The notes: a model not told the origin generated them from the sequence alone. A stretch of 64,000 nucleotides of DNA from Oscillospiraceae bacterium (GCA_024697625.1 JAILFJ010000028.1:1-64000); one strand, 5' to 3'; positions 1-9,140 are shown, numbered from the stretch's first letter. Program-made: numbers and translations.

Positions 1-149
1 GTCGGGCCAGAGTTTTGCCGCCGCCTTCCTTCAGATTCCGCCTCACGACGGACACCCTTGGCTTTGGCTATGACCTTCCCGCTGCCGGGCGGTCTCGGGA
101 CTTTCACCCTCTAGAACGTGCGCTCGCCGGGCGCACCACAAAGAAGAAA
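1..149. other. Unassigned left-edge sequence
   Basis: No gene can be supported here. The plus strand has a short open frame reading into the downstream hairpin, but it has no convincing ribosome binding site or family. Its style (G+C-rich, stop-poor, just before a terminator) resembles the conserved non-coding tails that flank insertion sequences or intergenic repeats in Clostridia. That is only an impression, and the true element, if any, lies mostly outside the window. Confidence 0.25.
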
Positions 150-170
150 CCCGCAGCACGAGGCTGCGGG
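150..170 (-). terminator. Rho-independent terminator after the SIMPL gene
   Basis: An 8-bp perfect stem (CCCGCAGC at 150-157 and GCTGCGGG at 163-170) closes a 5-base loop. Read on the minus strand it is followed by TTTCTTCTTT, so it should end transcription of the SIMPL gene that stops at 178. On the plus strand it is followed by a shorter T-run, so it may act in both directions. Confidence 0.75.
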
Positions 171-177
171 CGATTTT

Positions 178-873
178 TCATCGATCGACTTGAAAGGTGA
201 CGGTTATCGTTGAGCTGACGCTCAGTTTTGCTGCCTGAATCACGGTACCTGCGGCACTGTCCTCTGCAGCAGCTTTAAAGGTGTTCATGCTTCCCCGTTC
301 GGAGCTGTAAGTTCCCTGCTCAGCGATTTCCTCAATTCCCCGAATCTGTAGTCCTGCGGCATCCGCGAGGATCTGCGCTTTCGCTTTTGCATCTTCAACG
401 GCCGCTCTCATTGCTTCTTCCCTGGCTTCTTTGGTATCTGACGCGGAAAAGCTGATTCCGTTTAAAGTATTTGCACCTGCGCCAAATGCGGTGTCAATCA
501 CTTCTCCCACCTGATCGATATTGTCAACCCGAATCGCCAGGGTCGAATTGGCATTGTAAGAGGTCAGCTGCTCAACCCCGTCGGAATAGTCATACCTTGC
601 ATAGATGTTGATATAGTCTGTATTGATATCACCCTCACTGATTCCGCGTGAGATCAGAGCTTCACGGATTGCGGCAATTGTTTCGTTTGCCTTTGCCTGT
701 GCATTCAGAACTTCACGATCCGTCGCGCTTACTCCCAGAGATACAACGGCCGTGTCTGCCGGCACCAGAACCTGCCCCGTTCCGCTGACTGTGATTTCCG
801 AGTCTGCAGATGCAGTCGCTGTGCACGCTGTCAGCACAGAAAGCGCAAACAGGATTGCCAGGATCTTCCTCAT
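178..873 (-). CDS. SIMPL (DUF541) domain secreted protein
   Basis: This 231-residue protein begins with a lipoprotein-type signal (MRKILAILFALSVLTACTA; the Cys at about residue 16 fits a lipobox LTAC). The mature part is a SIMPL/DUF541 domain: the opening EITVSGTGQVLVPADTAVVSLGV and the repeated Ala/Lys helices around AREEAMRAAVEDAKAKAQ are typical. The start was moved in from a longer frame because GGGAGG lies seven bases before this ATG and the signal peptide begins there. SIMPL proteins are envelope-associated; their biochemical role is unclear. It is a single gene ending at the terminator at 150-170. Confidence 0.85.
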   Translation of the reverse strand: MRKILAILFALSVLTACTATASADSEITVSGTGQVLVPADTAVVSLGVSATDREVLNAQAKANETIAAIREALISRGISEGDINTDYINIYARYDYSDGVEQLTSYNANSTLAIRVDNIDQVGEVIDTAFGAGANTLNGISFSASDTKEAREEAMRAAVEDAKAKAQILADAAGLQIRGIEEIAEQGTYSSERGSMNTFKAAAEDSAAGTVIQAAKLSVSSTITVTFQVDR

Positions 874-954
874 GTGTTTTTCCTCCCATCTTCTTGTTTC
901 ATATGAACACATCAGCTTCCCGTTTTTCAGGCCTGGCCTGGTGTAATCCCGATT

Positions 955-1707
955 TCAGATTTCTTTGCCTTCGTTGCTCTGCAGGAGTACACGGAAGGTC
1001 TCTTTCAGCTGTTGATGTCGGATACCGGTTGCGTCGAAGTGAACCGTATGAAAAGCAAACTGCATAATCGGGCCGGTGCCGAAGGCACAGAGGATCGTTC
1101 CGATTCCGACAGGGCCTCCAAGCAGCCATCCGGTCAGTGTGGCAGTACTGAGGATCGCAATGCTGACCAGTCCAATGGGAATCCGCCGTACCCGCTTGGC
1201 CGTCCCGACCATCAGTGTGTCCCGAGGGCCGCAGCCCAGAGACGCCATCATATAGGTATACTGCGTATATGCCAGCACGAAGAGGCCGACAGTCATGACA
1301 GGGATCGCGGTGAGCAGCGAACTGCACGGCGGGACGAGATGCAGCCAGTTGAAGAAGTCCACCGCTTTCCCAACCACCAGGGCATCAATAAACATCGCAA
1401 TGCCGATCGGTTCCTTCATTAGGATGTCTATCATCAGGATGGAGATCGATATTGCAATGGAGGCGTTCCCATACAGAATCCCGAGACTTTTTGATACCCC
1501 CAGATTCAGTACATCCCATGGCGCTGCACCGATGTTGGCCTGGATGGTCAGGTAGATTCCAAAGCCGTTTACAAACAGACTCAGCGTCGCGATCAGCATG
1601 TTCAGGAGAATCGCAGCGGGTGTACGGTTCTCACGCAGTCCCTCTCCCGGGATAATACGGCCGGCCTTTCCGGTTCTGAGGAGAGATCTTGCACTCTTGT
1701 CATACAT
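955..1707 (-). CDS. YczE/YitT-family integral membrane protein
   Basis: A 250-residue membrane protein with about five or six hydrophobic helices. The segment NIGAAPWDVLNLGVSKSLG and the later MASLGCGPRDTLMVGTAKR are the repeated GxxPxD-type signature of the YczE/YyaS/YitT group. A charged 30-residue N-terminus precedes the first helix. The start at 1707 was chosen because AAGGTGTG precedes it and the longer frame has no good site. These proteins have been linked to regulation or transport, but no substrate is established. It appears monocistronic, upstream of the ung pair on the same strand. Confidence 0.75.
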   Translation of the reverse strand: MYDKSARSLLRTGKAGRIIPGEGLRENRTPAAILLNMLIATLSLFVNGFGIYLTIQANIGAAPWDVLNLGVSKSLGILYGNASIAISISILMIDILMKEPIGIAMFIDALVVGKAVDFFNWLHLVPPCSSLLTAIPVMTVGLFVLAYTQYTYMMASLGCGPRDTLMVGTAKRVRRIPIGLVSIAILSTATLTGWLLGGPVGIGTILCAFGTGPIMQFAFHTVHFDATGIRHQQLKETFRVLLQSNEGKEI

Positions 1708-1875
1708 GAATTCACACCTTCTGCCTGAAGACAGCCTGGAAACACCGCTTTCCGTTTTCTGGAGACGAAATGTAGCACAGAACAGATGATTTGTCAAACA
1801 GCTCAGTACACTTTGCGGCAGGCGGTGTCTGAGAAGGATCCCGTGCGTCTGATTATGTATTTCGTTTTCCTCTAT

Positions 1876-2577
1876 TCACTTGCAGGCATCGACTTCTTTC
1901 GATCCGATGATCCAGTTGATCGGCTGCAGCCCTTTTTCCGCAAGAAACGCGTTGCAGGCCTTGAAGTGTCCGCATCCGCGGAATCCACGGTATACCGAAA
2001 GCGGGCTGGGATGGGATGTCTTCAGAATCAGATGACATGTCTGCTCGATCAGAGTCTCTTTTTTCTGGGCATGGCTCCCCCAGAGCATGAATACAATTGG
2101 GTGCTCCTGCCTTCCGAGTTCTAGGAGAACGGCATCGGTGAAGAGCTCCCAGCCATGTCCGGCATGAGAGTTTGCTTTATGCGCCCGCACGGTGAGGACC
2201 GTATTCAGCAGAAGTACTCCCTGTCTGGCCCACGGTTCCAGATTCCCGCTCTTCGGAATTCCGCAGCCGTACTCCGCGTTGATCTCCTCATAGATGTTTC
2301 GCAGTGACGGAGGGACCGCGGCGCCCTCCGGAACAGAGAACGCCAGCCCGTGTGCCTGGCCCGGTTCATGGTAGGGGTCCTGACCGAGTATAACCGCCTT
2401 CACAGTTTGAAGGGGTGTGAGCTCCAGTGCCCGAAAGATCTTCTCCCGCTCCGGATATACCGTGCCGGAAGCATATTCCTGTTCAATAAAAGGCTCCAGT
2501 TGATCCTTATAGTATGCCTTTTCTGATTCACGGTCCATCAGGTTTTTCCAGCCGCTCTTCTGATCTCCGACCGGCAT
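1876..2577 (-). CDS. ung: Uracil-DNA glycosylase
   Basis: Family-1 uracil-DNA glycosylase, 233 residues, the usual length. It removes uracil from DNA to start base-excision repair. The catalytic water-activating motif GQDPYH is at residues 65-70, and the C-terminal DNA-binding loop HPSPLS is present before YRGFRGCGHF. The start codon lies one base beyond the stop of the small gene 2580-2765, with GAGGACGA as ribosome binding site inside that gene's end, so the pair is likely translationally coupled. Confidence 0.95.
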   Translation of the reverse strand: MPVGDQKSGWKNLMDRESEKAYYKDQLEPFIEQEYASGTVYPEREKIFRALELTPLQTVKAVILGQDPYHEPGQAHGLAFSVPEGAAVPPSLRNIYEEINAEYGCGIPKSGNLEPWARQGVLLLNTVLTVRAHKANSHAGHGWELFTDAVLLELGRQEHPIVFMLWGSHAQKKETLIEQTCHLILKTSHPSPLSVYRGFRGCGHFKACNAFLAEKGLQPINWIIGSKEVDACK

Positions 2578-2579
2578 TT

Positions 2580-2765
2580 CTATTCGTCCTCTCCTCTTCC
2601 ATTTTCGAACAGGCGCTTTGCCTTCATCCTGTTATAGGCTCTCGGATTCGCCGGCATGCGGGTCACCGGGTTCAGGCCGTTCCATGTGCCGCGCTGAGCC
2701 GCATGATAGCTCCGTCTGTTCTTTTTGCTCTGCTTCTCTAAAGGGATCGTTTTTTTCACCTTCAC
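2580..2765 (-). CDS. Small basic conserved protein upstream of ung
   Basis: A 61-residue basic protein with a GTG start preceded by GGAGG. The middle part WNGLNPVTRMPANPRAYNR resembles a group of short hypothetical proteins found in many Clostridia, as far as I can recall. It is rich in Lys, Arg and Asn, has no membrane segment, and could bind nucleic acid, but the function is unknown. Its stop is directly followed by the ung start, which argues that it is really translated. Confidence 0.6.
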   Translation of the reverse strand: MKVKKTIPLEKQSKKNRRSYHAAQRGTWNGLNPVTRMPANPRAYNRMKAKRLFENGRGEDE

Positions 2766-2834
2766 CTGGCTCGTCCTCCTGTTTCCGCTCTCAGCATGGT
2801 ATCCCGCCCGCCTGTATTCTGTCCATCCTGCGGA

Positions 2835-3848
2835 TCAGACGGGAATATCGTCCTTTCGTATCTTTGTCCATGAAAAGTCCCGGATCAGTTCCCGCGCGGA
2901 GACAGGTTCCTGCCTGTCGATCAGACCGCTGAGAAATGCCAGCATTCCGACGAGCTCTTCCGGCTTCTTTTCTTTTCGCATCGCCTGCGTATTCAGGCTG
3001 CCGAGGCGTTTGGAGAGTTTCCCTTTGTCGCCGGTAAGCAGCGGGCAGTGACAGTAATTCGGCGCCGTTCCCCCCAGCGTCTCGATCAGCCACTTCTGCC
3101 GGGGCGAAGAAGCAAGCAGATCACGCCCCCGTACCACGCGGGTTATCCCCATCAGCATATCGTCGACGCTGACTGCGAGCTGATAGGCAAAAACTCCGTC
3201 CGAGCGGCGAACAATACAGTCGCCCACTTCACGGGCGGGATTCTGGACAAGTACACCGTAATGCCCGTCATCTACTGTGATGCAGCAGTCCGGGCTGCGG
3301 AGCTTCCATGCGGGATTTCGGCCTGAGCGGAACATCTCTTCTCTCTCAGCCATGCTCATGCGGGTGCAGCGGCAGCCCAGGTCTGATTCCTGCTCCCCGG
3401 GATGCGGAGCCGAGGCGGCCGCCAGTCTCTGGCTTCGGGAACACCAGCAGGGGTAGACCAGGTCAAGGGCATGGAGAGTCTGGAACGCCTCCTCATAGAT
3501 TGCCGTTCGCTCAGACTGGGCATACGACGGGTCTTCCGGCCATCCCCGGTCCCAGTCGAGCCCAAGCCAGCGCAGGTCATCCACCATGGCAGCGGCGAAG
3601 TCCTTTCCGGAACGTGCCGGGTCCAGATCCTCCAGGCGGAAAACCATTTCACCGCCCAGACTTCGGCAGTCCAGCCAGGCCAGCAGCGACGCCAGCAGAT
3701 TCCCCAGATGCAGAAAGCCGGAAGGGCTCGGGGCAAAACGGCCAACCGGCGCGGATAAAGTCATGTCCCGGCTGCGCTGTGCTGCAGCGCTCTCTTTCCG
3801 GGCGCAGCCACAGGTTTCTCCGGGTATTGCGGGATACTCTTTCGGCAT
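2835..3848 (-). CDS. gluQ: Glutamyl-Q tRNA(Asp) synthetase-like protein
   Basis: A 337-residue class I synthetase catalytic core without an anticodon-binding domain. It shows the HIGH-type motif as HLGN (47-50) after RFAPSPSG, and the KMSKS-type motif as KLSKR near residue 280. The Cys pairs CWC and CRC around residues 135-160 fit the zinc site of GluQ enzymes, which attach glutamate to queuosine in tRNA-Asp. The start at 3848 is backed by GGAGA seven bases upstream, giving about 28 extra N-terminal residues; an internal Met at residue 29 begins nearer the conserved core. A truncated GltX is the alternative, but length and zinc cysteines favour GluQ. Confidence 0.85.
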   Translation of the reverse strand: MPKEYPAIPGETCGCARKESAAAQRSRDMTLSAPVGRFAPSPSGFLHLGNLLASLLAWLDCRSLGGEMVFRLEDLDPARSGKDFAAAMVDDLRWLGLDWDRGWPEDPSYAQSERTAIYEEAFQTLHALDLVYPCWCSRSQRLAAASAPHPGEQESDLGCRCTRMSMAEREEMFRSGRNPAWKLRSPDCCITVDDGHYGVLVQNPAREVGDCIVRRSDGVFAYQLAVSVDDMLMGITRVVRGRDLLASSPRQKWLIETLGGTAPNYCHCPLLTGDKGKLSKRLGSLNTQAMRKEKKPEELVGMLAFLSGLIDRQEPVSARELIRDFSWTKIRKDDIPV

Positions 3849-4103
3849 AGGAATCTCCAGATCTTACAGATCGATTCGGTTTTTCGGTTTCTATGAATCA
3901 TACTGTACCCGGCAGTGCAGCATTCATTCGTCTGCTGTCACTCCGAGAGGGGCAGAACGTCAGGCATCTCGAGGAAGATTTCCGTTGCAGACCGCCCGCT
4001 TTCGTGTTAAGATACCAGGACAGGCAGAGGCTTCCTGAGGATCCGTCCGCTGCTGAACGGGGATGGTGCTCTCAGTATCTGCAGAGAAGCCGCGATCAGT
4101 GAG

Positions 4104-5312
4104 GTGTTTCGATTGCTGGAACGAATCCGTCGTACATTCCGTCCGGAATCAGAATATAAGGCCTTCTTCCTCTCAATGATCACCTTTGCCCTGGCCTACG
4201 GCCTCTATAAGGGTGTCATTGACAACTATCTGGCCGAGATTGTCGGGATGACGGCCTTTGACAAGGGTGTCTCCGAGTTTTTCAGGGAACTGCCCGGACT
4301 GGCGCTTGTTTTCGTGCTCGCAGTTCTGTATACGGCTTCCGCGGAGAACATCTATAAGATCGGTGCCCTGATCATGTTGGTCGGTATGGCGATGCAGTCT
4401 GCCGTACCTGCGGAAAAGCTGTTTGTGATTCTGTCCATTTTCGTCTTCTCGCTGGGGGATCATATTCAGCTTGGCATGCGGAACACCTTGACGCTTGAAT
4501 ACGCACGTTCAGGTCACGGCGGCGAAGCGCTCGGCCTTCAGAATGCCCTGCATCAGGTCGGTATGCTTGCGGGATATCTCCTGGTCATTCTGGTTTTCGG
4601 GATATTTGAGAGCTCCTTCCGGCTGTTCCGTTCCGTATTTGGGATCAGCGCATGCATTATCGCTCTGGGGTTTCTGTCCTCTTTGAAGCTGTCCGGCAAC
4701 AGCGAAACCGATGCGAACAAGAGGCGCTTCTATTTTCACCGCAAGTTCCACAAGTATTACATGCTGGAAGTATTCTACGGTGCCCGGAAGCAGATCTTCT
4801 TTACTTTCGGCCCCTATGTGCTCGTTCTGTTTTACGGTGCCGGTGCCATGGTCATCAGTATTCTTTTTGCGGTCTCATCTGTCTGCTCTTTTGTTCTCGC
4901 ACCGCTTGTGGGGAAGATCATCGATCGGTACGGCTATAAGATTGTCATGATCACCGACACGCTGATTCTGGTGATTGTCTGCTTCTTCTACGGTTTTGCA
5001 CACCATCTGTTTCCCATGAAGATCGCTTTTGTCGTCTGCTGCGTGAATTATATTCTGGATTCAATCATATCCCTGGCTTCCATGGCCTCGAACGTCTATG
5101 TGCAGGATCTGTCAGACAGTGAGGAGGAAATGAAAGCGACCATTTCGACCGGTGTGTCCGTAAACCACCTGATTACGATTCTCATCGCGCTGTTTGGCGG
5201 CTGGATCTGGAAAACGCTCGGCATTGAGACGCTTTTTGTTCTCTCAGCGATCCTCGGACTCTGCAACAGCGCATATGCCGCTACAATCAAAACCGCAGAA
5301 CCGATGAAGTGA
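4104..5312 (+). CDS. MFS transporter
   Basis: A 402-residue protein with about 12 hydrophobic segments and the loop layout of the major facilitator superfamily (basic stretches between helices, e.g. SLKLSGNSETDANKRRFYFH in the central cytoplasmic loop). The substrate cannot be told from sequence. The GTG start at 4104 has only a weak upstream GTGAG; a start a few codons later is possible. It stands alone on the plus strand, with a 255-base leader in which I see no clear promoter. Confidence 0.8.
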   Translation: MFRLLERIRRTFRPESEYKAFFLSMITFALAYGLYKGVIDNYLAEIVGMTAFDKGVSEFFRELPGLALVFVLAVLYTASAENIYKIGALIMLVGMAMQSAVPAEKLFVILSIFVFSLGDHIQLGMRNTLTLEYARSGHGGEALGLQNALHQVGMLAGYLLVILVFGIFESSFRLFRSVFGISACIIALGFLSSLKLSGNSETDANKRRFYFHRKFHKYYMLEVFYGARKQIFFTFGPYVLVLFYGAGAMVISILFAVSSVCSFVLAPLVGKIIDRYGYKIVMITDTLILVIVCFFYGFAHHLFPMKIAFVVCCVNYILDSIISLASMASNVYVQDLSDSEEEMKATISTGVSVNHLITILIALFGGWIWKTLGIETLFVLSAILGLCNSAYAATIKTAEPMK

Positions 5313-5400
5313 CAGCAGCATCTGAGCTGTTTCCTGTAATCTGTCATATTCCTGTATGCGCAGCACCATCCAAAACAAACCGAAGAAACGGAGGCGCAGA

Positions 5401-5637
5401 ATGAGCCTGTTTCACCGAACAAAACCGTCATCCCGGACTGCCTCGGCCCAGTTCCCCTCAGATCGCTATGAGCCTGTCCTCCGCAGCTCCATCTGCACAG
5501 GAGAAGTGACCGCGTGCATGCGGGACCGCAGCAGCGGAAAGCTCACCGAGATCATGCTGATTCGAAATGCAGACGATCTTGAGCAGTTTGGAAAGCAGTA
5601 CGGAGTGGACAGCGAGAATCTGAGAACAGTGTACTGA
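5401..5637 (+). CDS. Small conserved protein, function unknown
   Basis: A 78-residue soluble protein with GGAGGCGC just before its ATG. After a basic N-terminus it reads YEPVLRSSICTGEVTACMRD and ends with ELMLIRN-like residues (EIMLIRNADDLEQF) and a KQYGV tail. Similar short proteins occur in Lachnospiraceae, sometimes mislabelled as dehydrogenases; no catalytic motif is present. It lies downstream of the MFS gene with an 88-base gap and ends before a strong terminator. Confidence 0.6.
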   Translation: MSLFHRTKPSSRTASAQFPSDRYEPVLRSSICTGEVTACMRDRSSGKLTEIMLIRNADDLEQFGKQYGVDSENLRTVY

Positions 5638-5810
5638 TGGCCGCATGGATTGATGTCTCCGAAGTCATCGGAGGACTCCAGGCGGTACCGGTATTATAGT
5701 TGCTCGTTATTCCCCTGTCAAGCAATGGCAGCCCATGCCGTTGTCAGTTTCCCATCTCGAGATCACCCCACGGCTCTGAAGGGTTCCTGACCGCAAACCG
5801 GCCTGATCAG

Positions 5811-5853
5811 GACGAAAGAGGCTCCTGACATCAGGTCATGAGCCTCTTTCGTC
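5811..5853. terminator. Bidirectional terminator between convergent genes
   Basis: A 14-bp perfect inverted repeat (GACGAAAGAGGCTC at 5811-5824, GAGCCTCTTTCGTC at 5840-5853) with a 15-base loop that holds a further nested repeat. It sits between the plus-strand small gene (5401-5637) and the minus-strand feo operon end (5881), so it probably ends both transcripts. Confidence 0.75.
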
Positions 5854-5880
5854 TTGTATTCTGTTATCTTTTTTGTATGA

Positions 5881-6123
5881 TTATCCGGGCGTATTGCTTG
5901 ATATTCTGTTTGATCGGCCGGTCATTTCAGTTGTTTTCGTGGCTGTGCACCTGCCGCATGAGCTGCACCCGCTGCAGGCGCCGCAGCCTGCGCAGTTACC
6001 GCCGCATGCGCTCTTTCCGTTTTTCCTGTCGCGGATCAGGCTTCGTATCAGCAGGACAAGGATCAGCAGGATCAAGATAACAAGCAGTATGTTGATCCGG
6101 TTTGCGTAAAACCACATCAGCAT
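5881..6123 (-). CDS. FeoB-associated Cys-rich membrane protein
   Basis: An 80-residue protein with one N-terminal membrane helix (INILLVILILLILVLLIRSL) followed by a Cys/Gly cluster, CGGNCAGCGACSGCSSCGRC, holding eight cysteines. This is the hallmark of the FeoB-associated Cys-rich (P19-like) family found after feoB in Firmicutes, thought to bind or pass Fe(II) at the membrane. The start was placed at the Met directly before the helix, with AGGAAGTG upstream. It is the last gene of the feo operon. Confidence 0.85.
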   Translation of the reverse strand: MLMWFYANRINILLVILILLILVLLIRSLIRDRKNGKSACGGNCAGCGACSGCSSCGRCTATKTTEMTGRSNRISSNTPG

Positions 6124-6240
6124 TCCATCACTTCCTTTCCGGGGAGACGGCAGTGTCAGGAGAGAACGAGTGAATCTCCGAGACACTGCCGTTTGCTGAG
6201 ATCAGGCAGCGGTGCAGACGCAACTGCCGCAAGCTCATTT

Positions 6241-8535
6241 TTATCGAACCGTCAGCTTCTGCGCCTCTTTGTAGGGCTTGAAGAGCTGCCAGCAGATCAG
6301 CGCCAGAAGCGCCAGTGCCAGGATCAGACCGATGACGTTCATACCGCCTGCGAACAGTCGGCCCACCTGCCATACGACAAAGGATGTGACCCAGGCAAAA
6401 CCGCACTGATAGCCGATTGCAAACCAGGTCCATTTTCTGCTGTTCATCTCGCGCTTGATGGCACCGATGGCCGCAAAGCAGGGTGCGCACAGCAGGTTAA
6501 AGATCATGAAGGTGTAGGCCGCCAGCTTACCATGTCCGCCCGAGAAAGCATTGAAGTCTTCCGCTACGCGATCCCAGATCTGGTCGCCGTTCTCCTCCAG
6601 TTCTTCTTCGCCGTCCTGGTCATCATATGCGTACATGATACCGAAGTTGGCTACGACTTCTTCCTTTGCAACAAGTCCGGTTACCGTCGCAGCAGTGGGC
6701 TTCCAGTCGCCGAAGCCGAGCGGTCTGAAGACGACGGATACAGGCTGTGCCACACGGGCCAGGATCGAGTCATCCATGGGTTCGACTTCGTCCTCCGGGA
6801 TGCCCATACGGTCGGCAACAACGGCGACATATTCCTCGGTGACCAGCTCTTCATCCTCATACAGATCGTCTACCATGCCGAATCTGCCGTTGACAGATCC
6901 GAAGCTGGTAAGGAACCAGATCACGATGGAGGAGATGACAATGACCGTGCCGGCGCGCTTGATAAAACTCCAGCCGCGCTCCCAGGTGCCGCGCAGCACG
7001 TTGCCCCAGGCCGGGACGTGGTATGCGGGCAGCTCCATAACGAAGGGGGCGGGGTCGCCGGCAAACATCTTCGTCTTCTTGAGCATGATACCGGAGATCA
7101 CGATGGCCGCAATGCCGATGAAGTATGCAGAGGTAGCAACCCAGGTGCTGCCGCCGAAGAGTGCGCCGGCAATCAGGCCGATGATCGGCATTTTCGCCCC
7201 GCAGGGAATGAAGGTGGTGGTCATGACCGTCATGCGGCGGTCACGCTCATTTTCAATGGTGCGGGAGGCCATGACACCGGGAATGCCGCAGCCGGTACCG
7301 ACGAGCATGGGGATAAAGCTTTTGCCGCTCAGGCCGAAGCGGCGGAAAATCCGGTCCATAATGAAGGCAATGCGTGCCATATAGCCGCAGTCCTCCAGAA
7401 GGCAGAGCATCAGAAACAGAACCAGCATCTGCGGCACAAAGCCCAGTACCGCGCCGACGCCGGCGAGAATACCGTCGGAGATCAGTCCCACCAGCCACGG
7501 AGCAACGTTCCAGCTCTCCAGGATGGCACGGGAGCCGTCTGTCAGCCAGGCGCCGCCGAGAACGTCATTGGCCCAGTCGGTCAGGAAAGTGCCGATGGCA
7601 ATGCCTCCGTCCGCGATGGAACTGCCCATGGAGAGCGCATAAACCAGAAACATGACAACTGCAAAAATGGGGAGGGCCAGCCAGCGGTTGGTGACAATCT
7701 TATCGATTTTGTCGGACGTGCTCAGGCTCCCGGCTTTTTTCTTTTTATAGCAGGCTTTGATAACCTCTCCGATGTAAATATAGCGCTCGTTTGTGATGAT
7801 GCTTTCGGCATCGTCATCCATCTCTTTTTCGGCCGCCTTGATGTCATTCTCTATATGGGCAAGGGTCTGGGCCGGGAGATTCAGCGCCTCCCTGACCTTC
7901 TCGTCCCGCTCAAACAGCTTGATGGCATACCAGCGCTGCCGCTCTTCGGGCAGATCATGGACCGTGACCTCCTCGATGTGGGCCAGAGCATGCTCCACAA
8001 CCCCGCTGAACTTATGCTGCGGGATCGTCTTGCTTCCGCCCGCAGCCCTGATGGCTGCCTCCGCCGCATCCATGGTGCCGTCTCCCTTGAGAGCCGAAAT
8101 CTCGACCACCTCACAGCCGAGCTGCCTGCCGAGCTCTCTGATATCGATCCTGTCGCCGTTTTTGCGTACAATGTCCATCATGTTGATGGCCACCACCACA
8201 GGAATGCCAAGCTCTGTAAGCTGCGTCGTAAGATAGAGGTTGCGTTCCAGGTTTGTCCCGTCCACGATGTTGAGAATCGCATCGGGACGTTCGTTGATCA
8301 GATAGTTTCTTGCGACGACTTCTTCCAGTGTATACGGAGAGAGGGAATAGATTCCGGGAAGGTCTGTGATAATCACGTCGTCATGTTTTTTCAGTTCGCC
8401 TTCCTTCTTCTCCACGGTAACCCCGGGCCAGTTTCCAACGAACTGTCTCGAGCCGGTCAGTGCATTGAACAGGGTGGTCTTCCCGCTGTTCGGGTTGCCC
8501 GCCAGGGCGATGCGAATCCGTTTGTCCATGTTCAT
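6241..8535 (-). CDS. feoB: Ferrous iron transporter FeoB
   Basis: A 764-residue Fe(II) permease of the cytoplasmic membrane. The N-terminal G-protein domain has GNPNSGKT (residues 13-20), DLPG near 58 and a NxxD-type base motif (INMMD). It is followed by the helical spacer and two Gate domains with the conserved GTGCGIPG and CGAKMPI segments. Length matches the family. It follows two feoA genes with gaps of 6 and 27 bases and precedes the Cys-rich protein gene, so all four should be one transcript, probably controlled by the divergent DtxR-type regulator. Confidence 0.97.
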   Translation of the reverse strand: MNMDKRIRIALAGNPNSGKTTLFNALTGSRQFVGNWPGVTVEKKEGELKKHDDVIITDLPGIYSLSPYTLEEVVARNYLINERPDAILNIVDGTNLERNLYLTTQLTELGIPVVVAINMMDIVRKNGDRIDIRELGRQLGCEVVEISALKGDGTMDAAEAAIRAAGGSKTIPQHKFSGVVEHALAHIEEVTVHDLPEERQRWYAIKLFERDEKVREALNLPAQTLAHIENDIKAAEKEMDDDAESIITNERYIYIGEVIKACYKKKKAGSLSTSDKIDKIVTNRWLALPIFAVVMFLVYALSMGSSIADGGIAIGTFLTDWANDVLGGAWLTDGSRAILESWNVAPWLVGLISDGILAGVGAVLGFVPQMLVLFLMLCLLEDCGYMARIAFIMDRIFRRFGLSGKSFIPMLVGTGCGIPGVMASRTIENERDRRMTVMTTTFIPCGAKMPIIGLIAGALFGGSTWVATSAYFIGIAAIVISGIMLKKTKMFAGDPAPFVMELPAYHVPAWGNVLRGTWERGWSFIKRAGTVIVISSIVIWFLTSFGSVNGRFGMVDDLYEDEELVTEEYVAVVADRMGIPEDEVEPMDDSILARVAQPVSVVFRPLGFGDWKPTAATVTGLVAKEEVVANFGIMYAYDDQDGEEELEENGDQIWDRVAEDFNAFSGGHGKLAAYTFMIFNLLCAPCFAAIGAIKREMNSRKWTWFAIGYQCGFAWVTSFVVWQVGRLFAGGMNVIGLILALALLALICWQLFKPYKEAQKLTVR

Positions 8536-8541
8536 ACTCCT

Positions 8542-8763
8542 TCACTCTACCTCGATCATTTCCGCATCAGCCTTTCTCAGGCTGAGCTCATAATCGCGGA
8601 CATTGACCTCGATGGGATCCCCCAGCGGGGCAAGCTTCCGGACATAGACTTCAACGCCCTTGGTAATGCCCATGTCCATAATCCGACGCTTGACAGCACC
8701 CTCGCCATGCAGCTTCACGACTCTGACGGTGTCGCCGACTTTAACATCTCTCAGTGTTTTCAT
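8542..8763 (-). CDS. feoA: FeoA-family SH3-like protein (second copy)
   Basis: A 73-residue FeoA domain: a single SH3-like fold with the family signature GAVKRRIMDMGITKGVEV, followed by LGDPIEVNVRDYELSLRK. FeoA proteins are cytoplasmic partners of FeoB needed for iron uptake. It lies 6 bases upstream of feoB and 27 bases downstream of another feoA, so the operon encodes two separate FeoA proteins. Confidence 0.92.
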   Translation of the reverse strand: MKTLRDVKVGDTVRVVKLHGEGAVKRRIMDMGITKGVEVYVRKLAPLGDPIEVNVRDYELSLRKADAEMIEVE

Positions 8764-8790
8764 TCTCTGCTCTCCTTCTGTTCAATATAC

Positions 8791-9003
8791 TCATACCATG
8801 ATTTTGGCTGCCATTTCTCTGCTGATAGCCACCCGGGATTCCTTCACCTTCACAATCAGGTTCCCGCCAATGGTATTCATCACCGTAACGCTGCCTCCCG
8901 CCACAAATCCCATATCCTCAAGGTGCTTTTTCATCTCCGGACTTCCACCTACTCGCAGGATCATGTTTTCCTGACCTGGATCTGCCAGTACCAGGGGCAT
9001 CAT
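8791..9003 (-). CDS. feoA: FeoA-family SH3-like protein (first copy)
   Basis: A 70-residue FeoA domain with the signature MKKHLEDMGFVAGGSVTV and the tail VKVKESRVAISREMAAKIMV. It differs clearly from the copy at 8542-8763 and may have a distinct role in the Feo complex. GGGGAGGG lies just before its ATG. It is the first gene of the iron operon. Confidence 0.92.
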   Translation of the reverse strand: MMPLVLADPGQENMILRVGGSPEMKKHLEDMGFVAGGSVTVMNTIGGNLIVKVKESRVAISREMAAKIMV

Positions 9004-9039
9004 TCTCTTCCCTCCCCTCTTCGTAAGCTAATTCTTTCT

Positions 9040-9140
9040 AATGTAATAGGTCTTTAACTCACGAAGTAAAAAATAGTTAACTTTCGTTAAGCGCCTTGTA
9101 GTTTATCATCTTTATTTTAAGTTGTCAACCTTTAACTTGC
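9040..9140. promoter_or_regulatory. Divergent feo / regulator control region with iron-box-like repeats
   Basis: This AT-rich stretch separates feoA from the DtxR-type gene. It holds a perfect inverted repeat TTAAC-4-GTTAA at 9077-9090, and a second imperfect one (TTAAGTT, GTC, AACCTTTAA) at 9117-9135. A third, TTTAACT-4-AAGTAAA, lies just before the first. Spacing and TTA/TAA arms are like known DtxR/MntR operators. A minus-strand promoter TTTACT-16-TATTAC could fit feoA. Binding by the neighbouring regulator is inferred. Confidence 0.5.

Noticed and set aside
6193..9057. Open plus-strand frame of 954 codons opposite feoB and feoA
   Set aside because: Antisense shadow of well-identified iron transport genes, with no ribosome binding site.
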